From RYN-122 sp963761655 (GTDB lineage: Bacteria > Actinomycetota > Actinomycetes > Mycobacteriales > SCTD01): a stretch of 64,000 nt of DNA. Positions 25,942 to 35,435 of this stretch are shown here, one piece after another. The notes beneath the pieces were generated by a model that worked only from the letters and a program-made list of their open reading frames with translations, ran no database searches and was not told the DNA's origin. The position numbers and the translations under genes are program-made. The number at the start of each line of letters is the position of its first letter. Position 1 is the stretch's first letter. The stretch spans positions 186,001 through 250,000 of the forward strand of contig CAVXHI010000002.1 of assembly GCA_963761655.1 (NCBI GenBank), read 5' to 3'.

Positions 25942-27363
25942 TCAGCGGAGCAGGGCGCGGACCCGGTCGGCGAGTCGCAGGACCTGGAAGCCGTTGTCCG
26001 TGCAGGTGACCCAGAGCTGGTCCCCGACGAAGCGCGGCGGCGACGAGCACCAGTCGGCCGTCAGGGACACGGTCGCACCGCCCCGGGCGGCCGGGCCGCC
26101 GGCGTGCTCGGAGCCGGGCAGGGCCGCCTCGCGCCCGGTCTGGGCCGGTGGGACGTAGTAGGCGACCTCCCGCACCGCCCGCGGGTCGCGGACGTCGAAC
26201 ACCCGCACCCCGGACTGGAACCAGCCGCAGGCGGCCAGCCGCGGGTCGGCCGCCCGGTCGACGGAGCAGTAGTGGGCCTCGTACCCGAACAGCCCCGTGC
26301 CTGCGGTGTCGGCCTCCCGGACCGAGGCGTGCTGCGGCAGCATCACGTCGAGCCGCACGTGCGAGACCAGCCGCGGCCGGCGCGGGTCGGCGAGGCTGAG
26401 GAGGCGGGCCCCGCCCAGGCCCATCTCGTCGACCGCGAGCAGGTGCGGGCGGCCCCCGTAGGTCAGCGGCACGGTGTGCTGCGCGTTGGCCCCGTCGCTC
26501 CACAGCAGCTGCCCGACCGGCCGGACCTGCGGCTGCGGCCGCCGGTCCTGCACCTGCGACACGTCGAGCACGGCGAGACCCTGCGGCTGGATGGTCGACA
26601 GGTGCATCCGGCGTCCGTCGGGACTGAACGACAGGCCGTGGGCGATCTGCGCGTGCACGCCCCGGTAGAGCACGCGGGGACGGCGCGGGTCGCTGACGTC
26701 GAGGGCCACGAGCAGGCCGGGCGCGCCTCCGCTGGCCCAGTAGGTGCGTCCGTCGGGGGAGAAGGCGCCCTCGTGCCCGAGCGCGCCGACCGGGAGCGAC
26801 AGGGCCGTCCCGGCCACGCTGCTGAGCAGCCGGGGGTGCAGGCAGTCGCCGACGTCGTAGACGTCGAACGCGGCCGCGCCCTCGAGCGCCGTGCCGCTGA
26901 CCCCGGCGAGCAGGTGCCGCCCCTCGTGCACCCGCAGCGACTCCCAGGGGTTCGTGAGCATGGCGGGGCTGGTCAGCGCGCCGGCCCGGCGGGGACGGGC
27001 CGGGTCGCGGACGTCGAGGACCTGCACCCCGGGGTGCGCCGCCCGCAGGGACGACGGCACGGCCTGGGGCACGTAGGCGCAGGACCCGGTGGACGCCGTG
27101 ACCCAGGAGGCCCCCTCGCCCTGGGCGCGGCCGACGAGGGACAGCCCGCAGCGGTAGCCCTGGCGGGACCGGCCGCTGTCGCGGTCGCGGCGCGGGACCT
27201 GGCCCTGCAGTCCCGTCTCGGGGAGGTCCTGCGGCGAGCAGACCGCCCTCGGGACGGCCCGGGGCGCGGGCGCGGCGTCGCTCGGCAGGGCCGCGACGAG
27301 GCCGGCGGCGGAGACGGCCAGCACGGTCGCCGTCGACCAGCGGCGGACGGGGAGGGAGGGCAC
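25942..27363 (-). CDS. Secreted LVIVD-repeat (beta-propeller-like) protein
   Basis: A 473-residue protein with an N-terminal signal peptide (RRWSTATVLAVSAAGLVAAL, cleavage near PSDAAPA). It contains several repeats of the LVIVD type: GVQVLDVRDPARPRRAG, LVALDVSDPRRPRVLY, LAVLDVSQVQDRR, ARLLSLADPRRPRLVSH and GVRVFDVRDPRAVREVAYY. Such repeats form a beta-propeller-like surface protein of unknown function. Cysteines in pairs (SCAYVPQ, DCLHPRL, HYCSVDR, LAACGW, DWCSSP, TCTDNG) suggest disulfides outside the cell. The GTG start has no clear ribosome-binding site. It is transcribed alone and diverges from the hydrolase at 27483. Confidence 0.85.
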   Translation of the reverse strand: MPSLPVRRWSTATVLAVSAAGLVAALPSDAAPAPRAVPRAVCSPQDLPETGLQGQVPRRDRDSGRSRQGYRCGLSLVGRAQGEGASWVTASTGSCAYVPQAVPSSLRAAHPGVQVLDVRDPARPRRAGALTSPAMLTNPWESLRVHEGRHLLAGVSGTALEGAAAFDVYDVGDCLHPRLLSSVAGTALSLPVGALGHEGAFSPDGRTYWASGGAPGLLVALDVSDPRRPRVLYRGVHAQIAHGLSFSPDGRRMHLSTIQPQGLAVLDVSQVQDRRPQPQVRPVGQLLWSDGANAQHTVPLTYGGRPHLLAVDEMGLGGARLLSLADPRRPRLVSHVRLDVMLPQHASVREADTAGTGLFGYEAHYCSVDRAADPRLAACGWFQSGVRVFDVRDPRAVREVAYYVPPAQTGREAALPGSEHAGGPAARGGATVSLTADWCSSPPRFVGDQLWVTCTDNGFQVLRLADRVRALLR

Positions 27364-27469
27364 ACCGGGACGCTAGGGGCGTGCCCGCCCCGGCGACATG
27401 GACGGGACCACCACAGGCCTACGCGCTCTGTGGTGCCCGTCACCGGTGTGGCGGACGTCGGCCCCGCCC

Positions 27470-27475
27470 TAGCGT
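27470..27475 (+). promoter_or_regulatory. Possible -10 element of a leaderless transcript
   Basis: TAGCGT ends 7 bases before the ATG at 27483, and there is no Shine-Dalgarno sequence. That spacing fits transcription starting at the start codon, common in actinobacteria. No clear -35 is seen, so this is tentative. Confidence 0.3.
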
Positions 27476-27482
27476 CCTCAGC

Positions 27483-28328
27483 ATGACGACGACGAGGACG
27501 CGCACGGAGACGACGGTCGCGGGGCTGACCGTGGCGGAGTGGGCCGGCGAGGGACCGACCGTGGTCGGCCTGGCCGGCCTCGGCAGCAGCGGCCGTACCT
27601 GGGGGCCCCTCGCCCGCACCCTCGCCGACCGGCACGTCGTCGCCCCCCACCTGCGCGGTCGCGGCGGCAGCAAGGACGCCGGGGGCCCGACCGGCCTGCG
27701 TGCGCACGCCCGCGACGTCGCCCGCGTGCTCACCGAGCTCGACCTGCGCGACGTCGTCCTCGTAGGCCACTCGATGGGCGCCTACCTCGCACCGCTCGTC
27801 GCGCAGGAGGCCCCCGACCGGGTCGCCCGGCTGGTGCTCGTCGACGGCGGCGTCCCGCCGAAGCTGCCCTTCTTCATGGGTCCGCGGATGACGCGCCTGG
27901 CCTTCGGCAAGCAGATGAAGGCGCTCGACCGCGACCACGAGAGCGTCGAGGCGCTGGCGACCAAGAAGCTCGGCCCGATGCTCCGCGACCGCCCCGACCT
28001 GCGGCCCCTGCTCGTCGAGGTCCTCGCCGAGGACATGGCCGGCGAGCCCGGCCGGGTGCGCCCGCTGCTCCACACCCCGCACGCCGTCGCCGACGCCGTC
28101 GACACGTTCTTCGGCCCCGACACGACCCCCGCCCTCGAGGCGCTCGCCGTCCCGGCGCACCTCGTCGCCGCGACCGACGGCGTCAAGGACGGCGCGAAGG
28201 CGTTCCTCGCCCAGGGCGTCGTCGACGCCTGGACCTCGCGCCTGCCCCTGCTGACCGCCGAGCGCGTGCGCGGCAACCACGCGACCGTGCTGTTCTCCGA
28301 CGAGGTCGCTGCGGCCGTCCGCGGGTGA
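27483..28328 (+). CDS. Alpha/beta-fold hydrolase
   Basis: A 281-residue hydrolase with the nucleophile elbow LVGHSMGA (Ser97) and the conserved HLRGRGGS segment. The terminal His is in RGNHATVLF. It opens a five-gene plus-strand operon with the mannitol-dehydrogenase-like gene, another alpha/beta hydrolase, an FAD-linked oxidase and a GAF/PucR regulator. The start at 27483 was chosen because the upstream in-frame extension is unlike this family. No ribosome-binding site is visible. Substrate is unknown; an ester or lactone feeding the dehydrogenase is possible. Confidence 0.87.
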   Translation: MTTTRTRTETTVAGLTVAEWAGEGPTVVGLAGLGSSGRTWGPLARTLADRHVVAPHLRGRGGSKDAGGPTGLRAHARDVARVLTELDLRDVVLVGHSMGAYLAPLVAQEAPDRVARLVLVDGGVPPKLPFFMGPRMTRLAFGKQMKALDRDHESVEALATKKLGPMLRDRPDLRPLLVEVLAEDMAGEPGRVRPLLHTPHAVADAVDTFFGPDTTPALEALAVPAHLVAATDGVKDGAKAFLAQGVVDAWTSRLPLLTAERVRGNHATVLFSDEVAAAVRG

Positions 28329-29633
28329 GCACGCGGCGTCGTCCACCTGGGCGTCGGCGCGTTCTTCCGGGCGCACCAGGCGGTCTTCCTCGACCGGCTG
28401 CGCCAGGCCGAGCCCGGCACCCCGTGGGGCGTCTGCGGCGTCGGCGTGCTCGAGAGCGACCGGGCCCTGCTCGACACCCTGCGCGAGCAGGGGTGCGTGT
28501 ACTCCGTCGTCGTCAAGCACCCCGACGGCACGCTGGACCGGACCGAGGTGCGGTCGCTGCGCGAGGTGCTGCTCGCCCCCGACGACGTCGAGGCCGTCGT
28601 CGCCCGGCTGGCGGACCCGGGCACGCACGTCGTCACGCTGACGGTCACCGAGGGCGGCTACGGCGTCGACCCGGCACCCGGCGGCTGGCCCGGCCTCCTG
28701 CTGGCCGCGCTCGTGCGTCGGTGGGACGCGGGGCTGCGCCCCTTCACGGTCGTCTCCTGCGACAACCTCGAGGGCAACGGCGAGGTCTGCCGGGACGCCG
28801 TCGTCGGGTCGGCCCGTCTGCTCGACGCCGACCTGGCCGACCGCGTGGCGCGCGAGGTCGCGTTCCCGAGCAGCATGGTCGACCGGATCACCCCCGGAAC
28901 GACGCAGGCCGACCGCGACCTCGTGCGCACGCGCTTCGGGGTCGACGACGCCGCGCCGGTCACCTGCGAGCCGCACCTGCAGTGGGTGCTCGAGGACCGC
29001 TTCACCGACGGCCGGCCGCCGCTCGAGACCGTCGGCGTGCAGCTGGTCGACGACGTCCGCCCGTACGAGCTGATGAAGCTGCGCCTGCTCAACGGCGGGC
29101 ACCAGGCCCTCGCCTACGCCGGCCTCCTGCTCGGCCACGTGTCGGTGGCCGACGCCGCCACGGACCCGGCCGTCGTCGGCCTGCTCCGCGCCTACCTCGG
29201 CGAGGCCGTGCGGACGCTCGAGCCGGTGCCGGAGGTGGACCTCGACGCCTACCAGGAGTCGCTGCTGGCCCGCTTCGCCAGCCGGGCCGTGCCGGACACC
29301 CTGGCCCGGCTCGCCGCCTTCTCCTCCGACCGCGTCCCCGGCTTCGTCCTGCCCGTGCTGGCCGACGGTGCGCCGGCCGCGGCCGCCGTCGTCGCCTGCT
29401 GGCTGCGGTGGACCGAGGCGCACCCGGACGCCGTCGTGGACCGGCGACCGCTCAGGTCCCCCGAGCAGGAGCTGGCCGACCTCGAGGTCACCGGCCTGGT
29501 GCTGCCGGCGCTGGACGTCCTGCGCGGCCGACCGGTCCGGCAGGCCCTGGAGGAGCTGACCACTGCCGCGGCCGTGCAGTGGGGGAGCGGTCCGTGTCGC
29601 ACCTCGCAGGCCGCTCCTACCGTCGACGCATGA
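28325..29633 (+). CDS. Mannitol dehydrogenase-family polyol/hexonate dehydrogenase, frameshifted at the start
   Basis: About 430 residues of the polyol-specific long-chain dehydrogenase family (mannitol, fructuronate or tagaturonate reductase type). The N-terminal Rossmann motif HLGVGAFFRAHQA, the FTVVSCDNLEGNG segment and the catalytic Lys-Asn-His set (KLRLLNGGHQAL) are all intact. The natural GTG at 28325, overlapping the previous stop as elsewhere, is in a different frame from the rest of the protein. One extra base (or two missing) near 28331-28335 in the GCACGCGGCG run restores VST(R)GVVHLGVGAF. Without it, the first usable start in frame is 28446, which loses the cofactor-binding loop. 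Either a sequencing error or a recent inactivation. Confidence 0.75.
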
Positions 29634-30481
29634 GCCTCCTGAGCCCCGGTGTGCAGCGCGTCCCCGTGGACGGCGGCGAGCTCGCCGTCGAGGTGACGTC
29701 CGGGACCTCCGCCCCCGTCCTCGCCGTGCACGGCATCAGCAGCCACCGCCACCTGTGGGACTGGTTGCGGGTGGCCGCGCCCGAGCTGCTGCTGGTCGCC
29801 CCCGACCTCCGCGGCCGCGCCGACAGCCTCGACGTCGCCGGTCCGTCGTCGGTGAAGCAGCACGCCGACGACTGCGTCCGCGTGCTCGACGCCCTCGGTC
29901 TCGACCGCGTCGTCGTCTGCGGCATGTCGATGGGCGGCTTCGTCGCGGTCGACCTCGCGGTGCGCTTCCCCGACCGGGTCGAGAGCCTCGTGCTCGTCGA
30001 CGGCGGCTACCCGATGGCGGCGCCCCCCGGGCTCACACGCGAGATGCTGCCCGCGGTCTTCGCCGACCGGCTGTCGCGCCTGGACAAGCCGTGGGCGTCC
30101 CTCGAGGAGTACCTGGCGTTCTTCGCCGAGAACACCGCGCCGCTGCTCGCCGTCGACGACGTCCTGCGGGGCTACCTCGCGCACGACCTGGACGACGACG
30201 GCCGGGTCCGGCTCTCGGGCGAGGCGCTGCTCTCCGACGCCGAGTCGGTCTTCTTCGGCCCGCCGCGCTGGCAGGAGCTGACCGTGCCGGTCCGCTTCAC
30301 GCACGCCGAGTTCGGCGGCGGCCCCGCCACGCCGCCGGCCTACCCGGCCGAGGCGGTCGCGGAGTACGCCGCGCAGGCCGTCGACGTGCGGTACCTGCCC
30401 GGGCTCGACCACGCGGGCGCGATCATGACCGGACAGGGCGCCGCCGTGACCGCCGAGCTCGTCCGGGCGGCCCTCGCATGA
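29630..30481 (+). CDS. Alpha/beta-fold hydrolase
   Basis: A 283-residue hydrolase with LAVHGISSHRHLW (oxyanion region) and the nucleophile elbow CGMSMGG (Ser100). The C-terminal catalytic His is in LPGLDHAGAIM. The ATG overlaps the dehydrogenase stop (ATGA), and its own stop overlaps the next start, so it is translated within the operon. A -10-like TACCGT ends 6 bases before the ATG, which could add an internal leaderless start. Substrate is unknown. Confidence 0.86.
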   Translation: MSLLSPGVQRVPVDGGELAVEVTSGTSAPVLAVHGISSHRHLWDWLRVAAPELLLVAPDLRGRADSLDVAGPSSVKQHADDCVRVLDALGLDRVVVCGMSMGGFVAVDLAVRFPDRVESLVLVDGGYPMAAPPGLTREMLPAVFADRLSRLDKPWASLEEYLAFFAENTAPLLAVDDVLRGYLAHDLDDDGRVRLSGEALLSDAESVFFGPPRWQELTVPVRFTHAEFGGGPATPPAYPAEAVAEYAAQAVDVRYLPGLDHAGAIMTGQGAAVTAELVRAALA

Positions 30482-31896
30482 CCGCCGTCGCCGCCGGCCC
30501 GACCGAGCTGCTCGTCGAGGCGCTCGGGCGCGGACTGCCCGCCGACCGGCTCGTCGTGGACACCGACGTCCTGCGCAGCCTGTCGCACGACGAGGCCGAG
30601 TGGGCCCCGGTCGGCTCCGCCGCCGTCGCCCTGCGCGCCCGGTCCGAGTCCGAGGTCCAGCACGCCGTCCGGGTCTGCGCCGAGCTCGGCGTCCCCGTCG
30701 TGACCCGTGGCGCCGGCACCGGCCTGTCCGGCGGGGCCAACGCCGTCGACGGGTGCCTCGTGCTGGACCTGTCGCGCATGGACGGCGTCGTCTCGGTCGA
30801 CACCGAGGACCTCGTCGCCGTCGTCCAGCCGGGGATCGTCAACGACGACCTCAAGGCCGTCGTCGCGGAGCACGGCCTCTGGTACCCGCCCGACCCGGCG
30901 AGCGCCCCCTGGTCGACCATCGGCGGCAACGTCGCCACGAACGCCGGCGGGCTGTGCTGCCTCAAGTACGGCGTCACGCGGGACTACGTCCTCGGCATGC
31001 GCGCCGTCGTCGGCGGACCGGCCGGCTACGGCACCGCCGTCGCCCTCGGCCGCCGCACGAACAAGGGCGTCGCCGGCTACGACATGGCCGGGCTCATGGT
31101 CGGCAGCGAGGGCACCCTCGGCGTCGTCACCGAGGTGACGCTCCGGCTGCGGCCCGCCCTGACCGGCACGCCGCGCACCGTGGTCGGCGCGTTCGACAGC
31201 CTCGTCGACGCCGGTCAGGCGGTCGCCCTGGTGACCCGCCGCGGCCTGGTGCCGAGCGCCTTGGAGCTGCTCGACCGGGAGTGCCTGCAGGCCGTCGAGG
31301 AGTGGAAGCACCTCGGTCTCGAGGCCGACGCCGCGGCGCTGCTGCTGGCCCGGGTCGACACCCCCGGGCAGGCCGGCGACGACGAGGCGCAGGCCCTGGT
31401 CGACTCCTTCACCGCCGCCGGCGCGCTCTGGGCCGAGCAGTCCACCGACGACGCCGAGGCCGAGGCGCTGTTCTCGGCGCGGCGCCTGGCCTACCCGGCG
31501 CTGGAGCGGCTCTCGCCCGTGCTGACCGAGGACGTCTGCGTGCCGCGGTCCAAGGTCCCGGCGATGCTGGGCGAGATCGTGGCGATCGGGCAGCGCCACG
31601 GCGTCCGGATCGCCACCATCGCGCACGCCGGCGACGGCAACCTGCACCCCCTGCTGCTCACCCCTGCCGGCGACGACGGTGCGCGCGCTGCCGCGCAGCT
31701 CGCCTTCGAGGAGCTGCTCGACGCCGCCCTGCTGCTCGGCGGGACGGTGACGGGGGAGCACGGCGTCGGGCTGCTGAAGATGGGCGGCATGGCGCGCGAG
31801 CTCGACCCGGGCGACCTGCTGATGCAGCACGCGGTCAAGGACGCCCTCGACCCGCTGGGGCTGTTCAACCCGGGCAAGGTCCTGCCGCGCCGGTGA
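30478..31896 (+). CDS. FAD-linked 2-hydroxyacid oxidase/dehydrogenase (GlcD/D-lactate dehydrogenase type)
   Basis: A 472-residue flavoprotein of the FAD_binding_4 plus FAD-oxidase C-terminal architecture. The FAD-binding segments are VVTRGAGTGLSGGANA, STIGGNVATNAGG and VGSEGTLGVVTEVTL. The C-terminal part has IAHAGDGNLHP and GEHGVGLLK, which carry the metal and active-site histidines of this family. It would oxidise a D-2-hydroxyacid such as glycolate or D-lactate. GlcE and GlcF are absent, so it is a single-subunit enzyme. It is coupled on both sides to operon partners, and a GAF/PucR regulator follows. Confidence 0.9.
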   Translation: MTAVAAGPTELLVEALGRGLPADRLVVDTDVLRSLSHDEAEWAPVGSAAVALRARSESEVQHAVRVCAELGVPVVTRGAGTGLSGGANAVDGCLVLDLSRMDGVVSVDTEDLVAVVQPGIVNDDLKAVVAEHGLWYPPDPASAPWSTIGGNVATNAGGLCCLKYGVTRDYVLGMRAVVGGPAGYGTAVALGRRTNKGVAGYDMAGLMVGSEGTLGVVTEVTLRLRPALTGTPRTVVGAFDSLVDAGQAVALVTRRGLVPSALELLDRECLQAVEEWKHLGLEADAAALLLARVDTPGQAGDDEAQALVDSFTAAGALWAEQSTDDAEAEALFSARRLAYPALERLSPVLTEDVCVPRSKVPAMLGEIVAIGQRHGVRIATIAHAGDGNLHPLLLTPAGDDGARAAAQLAFEELLDAALLLGGTVTGEHGVGLLKMGGMARELDPGDLLMQHAVKDALDPLGLFNPGKVLPRR

Positions 31897-31917
31897 GGCG
31901 GCTGTGATGATGGCGGT

Positions 31918-33744
31918 GTGACCGACCCGACGTCCTGGCTGCAGCTGCTCCTGCGCGACGCCCCGGCCGACGAGCTGGAGGCGTACCGGCAGGCCCTGCG
32001 CGACCTGGGCGAGGACCCGGAGGAGACCGACCGGGAGGCCCGCCGGGCGCTGCAGCTGCACGCCCAGCTGCGCGAGCGGTCACGGCGGGCGGCCGAGCTG
32101 GCGGCGCTGTCGCAGATGGCCGCCCGGCTGACCGTCGTCCGCGACCTGCCCGCCCTGCTCACCGACGTCGCGACGCAGGCGCGGCAGCTGCTGCGGGTCG
32201 ACGTCGCGTACCTGGCGCTGGTGGAGCAGGACGACCTGCGCATCCGCTACTTCGACGGCGTCCTCGGGGCCGGGTTCCGGGAGATCCGGCTGTCCCTGAC
32301 GGCGGGGCTGGCCGGCCGCGTGGTCGCCTCCGGGCAGCCGGCGATGACGAGCGACTACCTCGCCGACGCGAGCATCGAGCACCTCCCGGCCGCCGACACG
32401 TTCGCGGGGGAGGAGGGTCTGCGCAGCATCCTCGGCGTCCCCCTGCAGGCGCACGGGACGGTGCTCGGCGTGCTGTTCGCGGCCGAACGTGCCCAGCGGC
32501 CGTTCACCGCGAGCGAGGTCAGCCTGCTGGTGGGCCTGGCCGGGCACGCCGCGGTCGCCATCGAGAACGCGAACCTGTTCGACGCGCAGCGGGCCGCGAC
32601 GGACGGCCTCCGCCTGGCCAACACCCGCCTGCAGGAGGGCACCGACCAGGTCGACCGCGCCATCGTCCTGCACGAGCGCCTGACCGACGCCGTGGTCCGT
32701 GGGGGAGGCCCCGCCGAGGTCGTGTCGGCGCTGTCGGACGTGCTGAAGGTGCCCGTGCAGCTCGTGGACGCCGCCGACCGGCCGCTCGCCGGGCCGGACC
32801 TCGGGGCGCCGTCGCCCGCCGAGCGCTTCGCCGACCGGGGCCGGCGGAGCGTCGTCGTCCACGGGCAGGGCGAGGCGCTGCTCGTGCTGTGTCCCGTCGT
32901 GGCGGCCGAGGACTACCTGGGCAGCATCGTCGTGCGGGGCTCGGGTGCCGCCGACGACGCCGAGGTGCGGCTGCTGGAGCGCGGCGCCCTCGGCATCGCC
33001 CTGGCGCTCGTGCAGCAGCGCGCGGTGGCCGAGGCCGCGACCCGGAGCCGGGGGGAGCTGCTGACGGCCCTGGTCGAGGGCGGGGAGAGCGACGTCCTCG
33101 AGCGCCGGGCCGCTGCCGCCCGGGTCGACCTGTCCGGGGAGCACGTCCTGGCGCTGGTCGAGGCCGGGACGTCGGCGGCCCGGTCCGCCTGCGCCGAGAT
33201 CGCGCGGCGCGTGGACGGCCTCGTCGTGGACCGCGCCGGCAGGACCCTGCTCCTCGTGCCCGCCGACACCGACCTCGCCCCGGTCGCCGTGCACGGCACC
33301 GCCGGGGTGAGCCCGCCCGTCCGCGGCGCGGCCGCCCTGCCCGAGGCCTACGCCGCCGCCCGCCGCTGCCTGCAGGCCGCCCTCGCGCTCGGCCGCACGC
33401 GCATGGTCGCGACGCCGGAGGCGCTCGGCGTCTACCGCTTCCTGCTCGGCGCCGGCCGGCCGCAGGAGGCCGCGGAGTTCGTCTCCCGCACCGTCGGACC
33501 GCTGCTCGAGCACGACGCCGCCAAGGGCACCGACCTCGCCCGCACCCTCGAGCAGTACCTCGCCAGCGGACGTCAGCACACGGCCACCGCGGAGACCCTG
33601 CACATCCACCCGAACACGCTCTACCAGCGGCTCGCCCGGGTCGGTGCCGTGCTGGGGGAGGACTGGCGCGACCCGGACGCCGCCCTGGACCTGCACGTCG
33701 CCCTGCGCCTGCACCGGCTCGCGGGGCAGCTCGAGGGCGGCTAG
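31918..33744 (+). CDS. GAF-domain PucR-type transcriptional regulator
   Basis: A 608-residue regulator. A helical N terminus (1-70) is followed by a GAF domain (about 80-225; LRSILGVPLQAHGTVLGVLFAAER is its core) and a second sensor-like segment (260-340). The PucR C-terminal helix-turn-helix reads LARTLEQYLASGRQHTATAETLHIHPNTLYQRL in two parts. Members of this group sit beside hydroxyacid and CoA-ester catabolic genes. It ends the 27.5-33.7 kb operon and probably controls it. The GTG has no ribosome-binding site, and a GATGAT hexamer ends 6 bases upstream, so a leaderless second transcript is possible. Confidence 0.88.
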   Translation: MTDPTSWLQLLLRDAPADELEAYRQALRDLGEDPEETDREARRALQLHAQLRERSRRAAELAALSQMAARLTVVRDLPALLTDVATQARQLLRVDVAYLALVEQDDLRIRYFDGVLGAGFREIRLSLTAGLAGRVVASGQPAMTSDYLADASIEHLPAADTFAGEEGLRSILGVPLQAHGTVLGVLFAAERAQRPFTASEVSLLVGLAGHAAVAIENANLFDAQRAATDGLRLANTRLQEGTDQVDRAIVLHERLTDAVVRGGGPAEVVSALSDVLKVPVQLVDAADRPLAGPDLGAPSPAERFADRGRRSVVVHGQGEALLVLCPVVAAEDYLGSIVVRGSGAADDAEVRLLERGALGIALALVQQRAVAEAATRSRGELLTALVEGGESDVLERRAAAARVDLSGEHVLALVEAGTSAARSACAEIARRVDGLVVDRAGRTLLLVPADTDLAPVAVHGTAGVSPPVRGAAALPEAYAAARRCLQAALALGRTRMVATPEALGVYRFLLGAGRPQEAAEFVSRTVGPLLEHDAAKGTDLARTLEQYLASGRQHTATAETLHIHPNTLYQRLARVGAVLGEDWRDPDAALDLHVALRLHRLAGQLEGG

Positions 33745-33765
33745 GGCGGCGTCACCGGCCCGTGC

Positions 33766-35394
33766 TCAGCGCGCGTCGGGGAACGGCTGGGCGGGAGTCG
33801 AGTAGGCGAAGCGCTGCGCCCGGCCGTCCCAGGACAGGACGCGGTAGGTGGCGGCGCCCGCGTGGCGTGAGGGCGTGAGGAGCGTCGCGTGCGACAGCGC
33901 CGACAGGTGCGAGCGCTTCAGGGAGAGGAACCCGTCGCGCAGCGTGGTCGCGGTCATCGGCTCGGCCGGGTTGGCCCGGGCCGCGGCGTACAGGCTCATG
34001 ATCCCGTCGCAGAAGAACGTCCCGACGAGCAGCGAGCTGTCGCTCGTGACCTGCCCCGTCCTCTTGATGACCTCGAGGCAGCGCTTGAAGGTGGGGTTGG
34101 CGGCCTGCAGCGCCTTGGAGTCGGCGTAGCGGGGCTCGTCCGAGACGGGCTCCCAGCCGACGGCGACCGACTCCCGCAGCGCCCGGTCGTTGCTGTCACC
34201 GGCCTGGCCCACGAGCCCGTCCATCGAGCTGAGGACGTAGCGCGGGTAGTAGTTCTGGGACCCGGCGTTCTGCTTGAAGAACGGGAAGCAGCCGGCGCAC
34301 AGGAACGTCACCGTCTTGACGCCCTGGGCGGCCATCCGCAGCTGCGCGTTCTGGATGACGCTCACCGAGCCGCCGATCGCGGCGGTGGAGGCGGGCGGCG
34401 GGATCGTGTACTGCACGAGCTTGATGCCGGCGGCAGCGAGGCGCGGCTTGAGCTGCTTGTCCACCGCCCGGTTGTACTCAGGGATGTCGTAGTTGAGCAG
34501 GCCCACCGTCCCGCCCCGCTTCTCGTAGCCGCGGCTGGCGATGAGGTCGGCCAGCGTGGTGGCGAGCGCCGCAGCGCTGACCTCGTGCGGGGAGACGACG
34601 TACGGCGTGCGGGCGTAGTCCTGCGGGTCGTGGAGCGTGTGTGAGCCGGTGACGAACAGCGTCTTCGCGTTGTTCATGCACTTGTCCATGTTCGTGTCGG
34701 CCCCGATGCCGACCATGGACGCGGCCACGACCTTCGCGTCCTGCGTCCAGGCCGTGCAGAGCTTCTGGTACTGCTGCGAGTACGTCTCGTTGCTGGTGAC
34801 CGACACCTTCTCGATGACCGGGTCGATCGCGTGTCCGGCGAGGCCGCCGTTGGCGTTGGCCCACGCGAGAGCGGCCTTGAGCATGACCTCTTGGTTCCCC
34901 GTCCTCGCGCTGCTGCCGAGCGCGGAGAAGAACTGGTCGGCGTCGGGGGCGAGCACGAACCCGATCTTCACGGGCTTCTTCGGGCCGCCGGCGCTCGTGA
35001 CGCCGCCGGCGCCCTGCCCGGCTACGACGCCGGACGACGGCACTGCTGTGCCGCCCGACCGGGTCGTCCCGGCGGGGCCTGCGCCGCCCGGCTGCAGAGT
35101 TCCCGCGCCGACGCCGCCCCCGTCGGTGCCGGCCGTGTCGACCGCTCCTGCCTCGGGTGCGGGGGCGCCGCCGAGGACCGCTCCGCCCTCGGCCGTCGTC
35201 CCGCCACCGAGTGTGCCCGGCTGGCCGGGCTGGCCGGCCGCGACCCCGCCGCCCTGGGGCACGGTCGTCCCGCAGGCAGCCAGGGCCCCGGCGAGCAGTG
35301 CTCCCACCAGCGCGCGGCGCGGCCCGCTGCTACGGCGTCCGCGGGACTGCAGGGCGGGAGGAGCCTGGCCGGGGCTGGTGTGCGGGAGGGGCAT
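33766..35394 (-). CDS. LIV-type ABC substrate-binding lipoprotein (SBP 5)
   Basis: A 542-residue lipoprotein with a long basic N-region, hydrophobic core and lipobox LAAC (Cys41), then a Gly/Pro/Thr-rich tether of about 90 residues and a type I binding domain from KKPVKIGFVLAPD. It lacks the C-terminal Cys-x-Cys of SBPs 1-4 and instead has CAGCFPFF in the middle. It shares with SBP 6 (45154) the C-terminal pattern ATYRVLSWD...FAYSTPA, so those two form a subgroup. The ATG at 35394 was preferred over an upstream in-frame start. It is divergent from the TetR gene at 35541, with dyads between them. Confidence 0.87.
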   Translation of the reverse strand: MPLPHTSPGQAPPALQSRGRRSSGPRRALVGALLAGALAACGTTVPQGGGVAAGQPGQPGTLGGGTTAEGGAVLGGAPAPEAGAVDTAGTDGGGVGAGTLQPGGAGPAGTTRSGGTAVPSSGVVAGQGAGGVTSAGGPKKPVKIGFVLAPDADQFFSALGSSARTGNQEVMLKAALAWANANGGLAGHAIDPVIEKVSVTSNETYSQQYQKLCTAWTQDAKVVAASMVGIGADTNMDKCMNNAKTLFVTGSHTLHDPQDYARTPYVVSPHEVSAAALATTLADLIASRGYEKRGGTVGLLNYDIPEYNRAVDKQLKPRLAAAGIKLVQYTIPPPASTAAIGGSVSVIQNAQLRMAAQGVKTVTFLCAGCFPFFKQNAGSQNYYPRYVLSSMDGLVGQAGDSNDRALRESVAVGWEPVSDEPRYADSKALQAANPTFKRCLEVIKRTGQVTSDSSLLVGTFFCDGIMSLYAAARANPAEPMTATTLRDGFLSLKRSHLSALSHATLLTPSRHAGAATYRVLSWDGRAQRFAYSTPAQPFPDAR

Positions 35395-35404
35395 GACGGT
35401 CCGT

Positions 35405-35416
35405 CCGATCGATCGG
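35405..35416. promoter_or_regulatory. Perfect 12-bp palindrome in SBP 5/TetR promoter region
   Basis: CCGATCGATCGG lies 11 bases upstream of the SBP 5 start. It could be an operator half of a larger control region together with the dyad at 35424, or simply a chance GC-rich palindrome. Confidence 0.35.
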
Positions 35417-35423
35417 GTGAGAC

Positions 35424-35435
35424 GTACGGTCGTAC
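35424..35435. promoter_or_regulatory. Probable TetR operator, GTACG-GT-CGTAC
   Basis: A dyad with 5-base arms and a 2-base centre. It has the same layout as GAACG-NN-CGTTC in front of the paralogous TetR/SBP pair at 45 kb, differing only at the second base of each arm. It is in the gap between divergent TetR (35541) and SBP 5 (35394) genes and is likely the binding site of that TetR. Confidence 0.6.
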
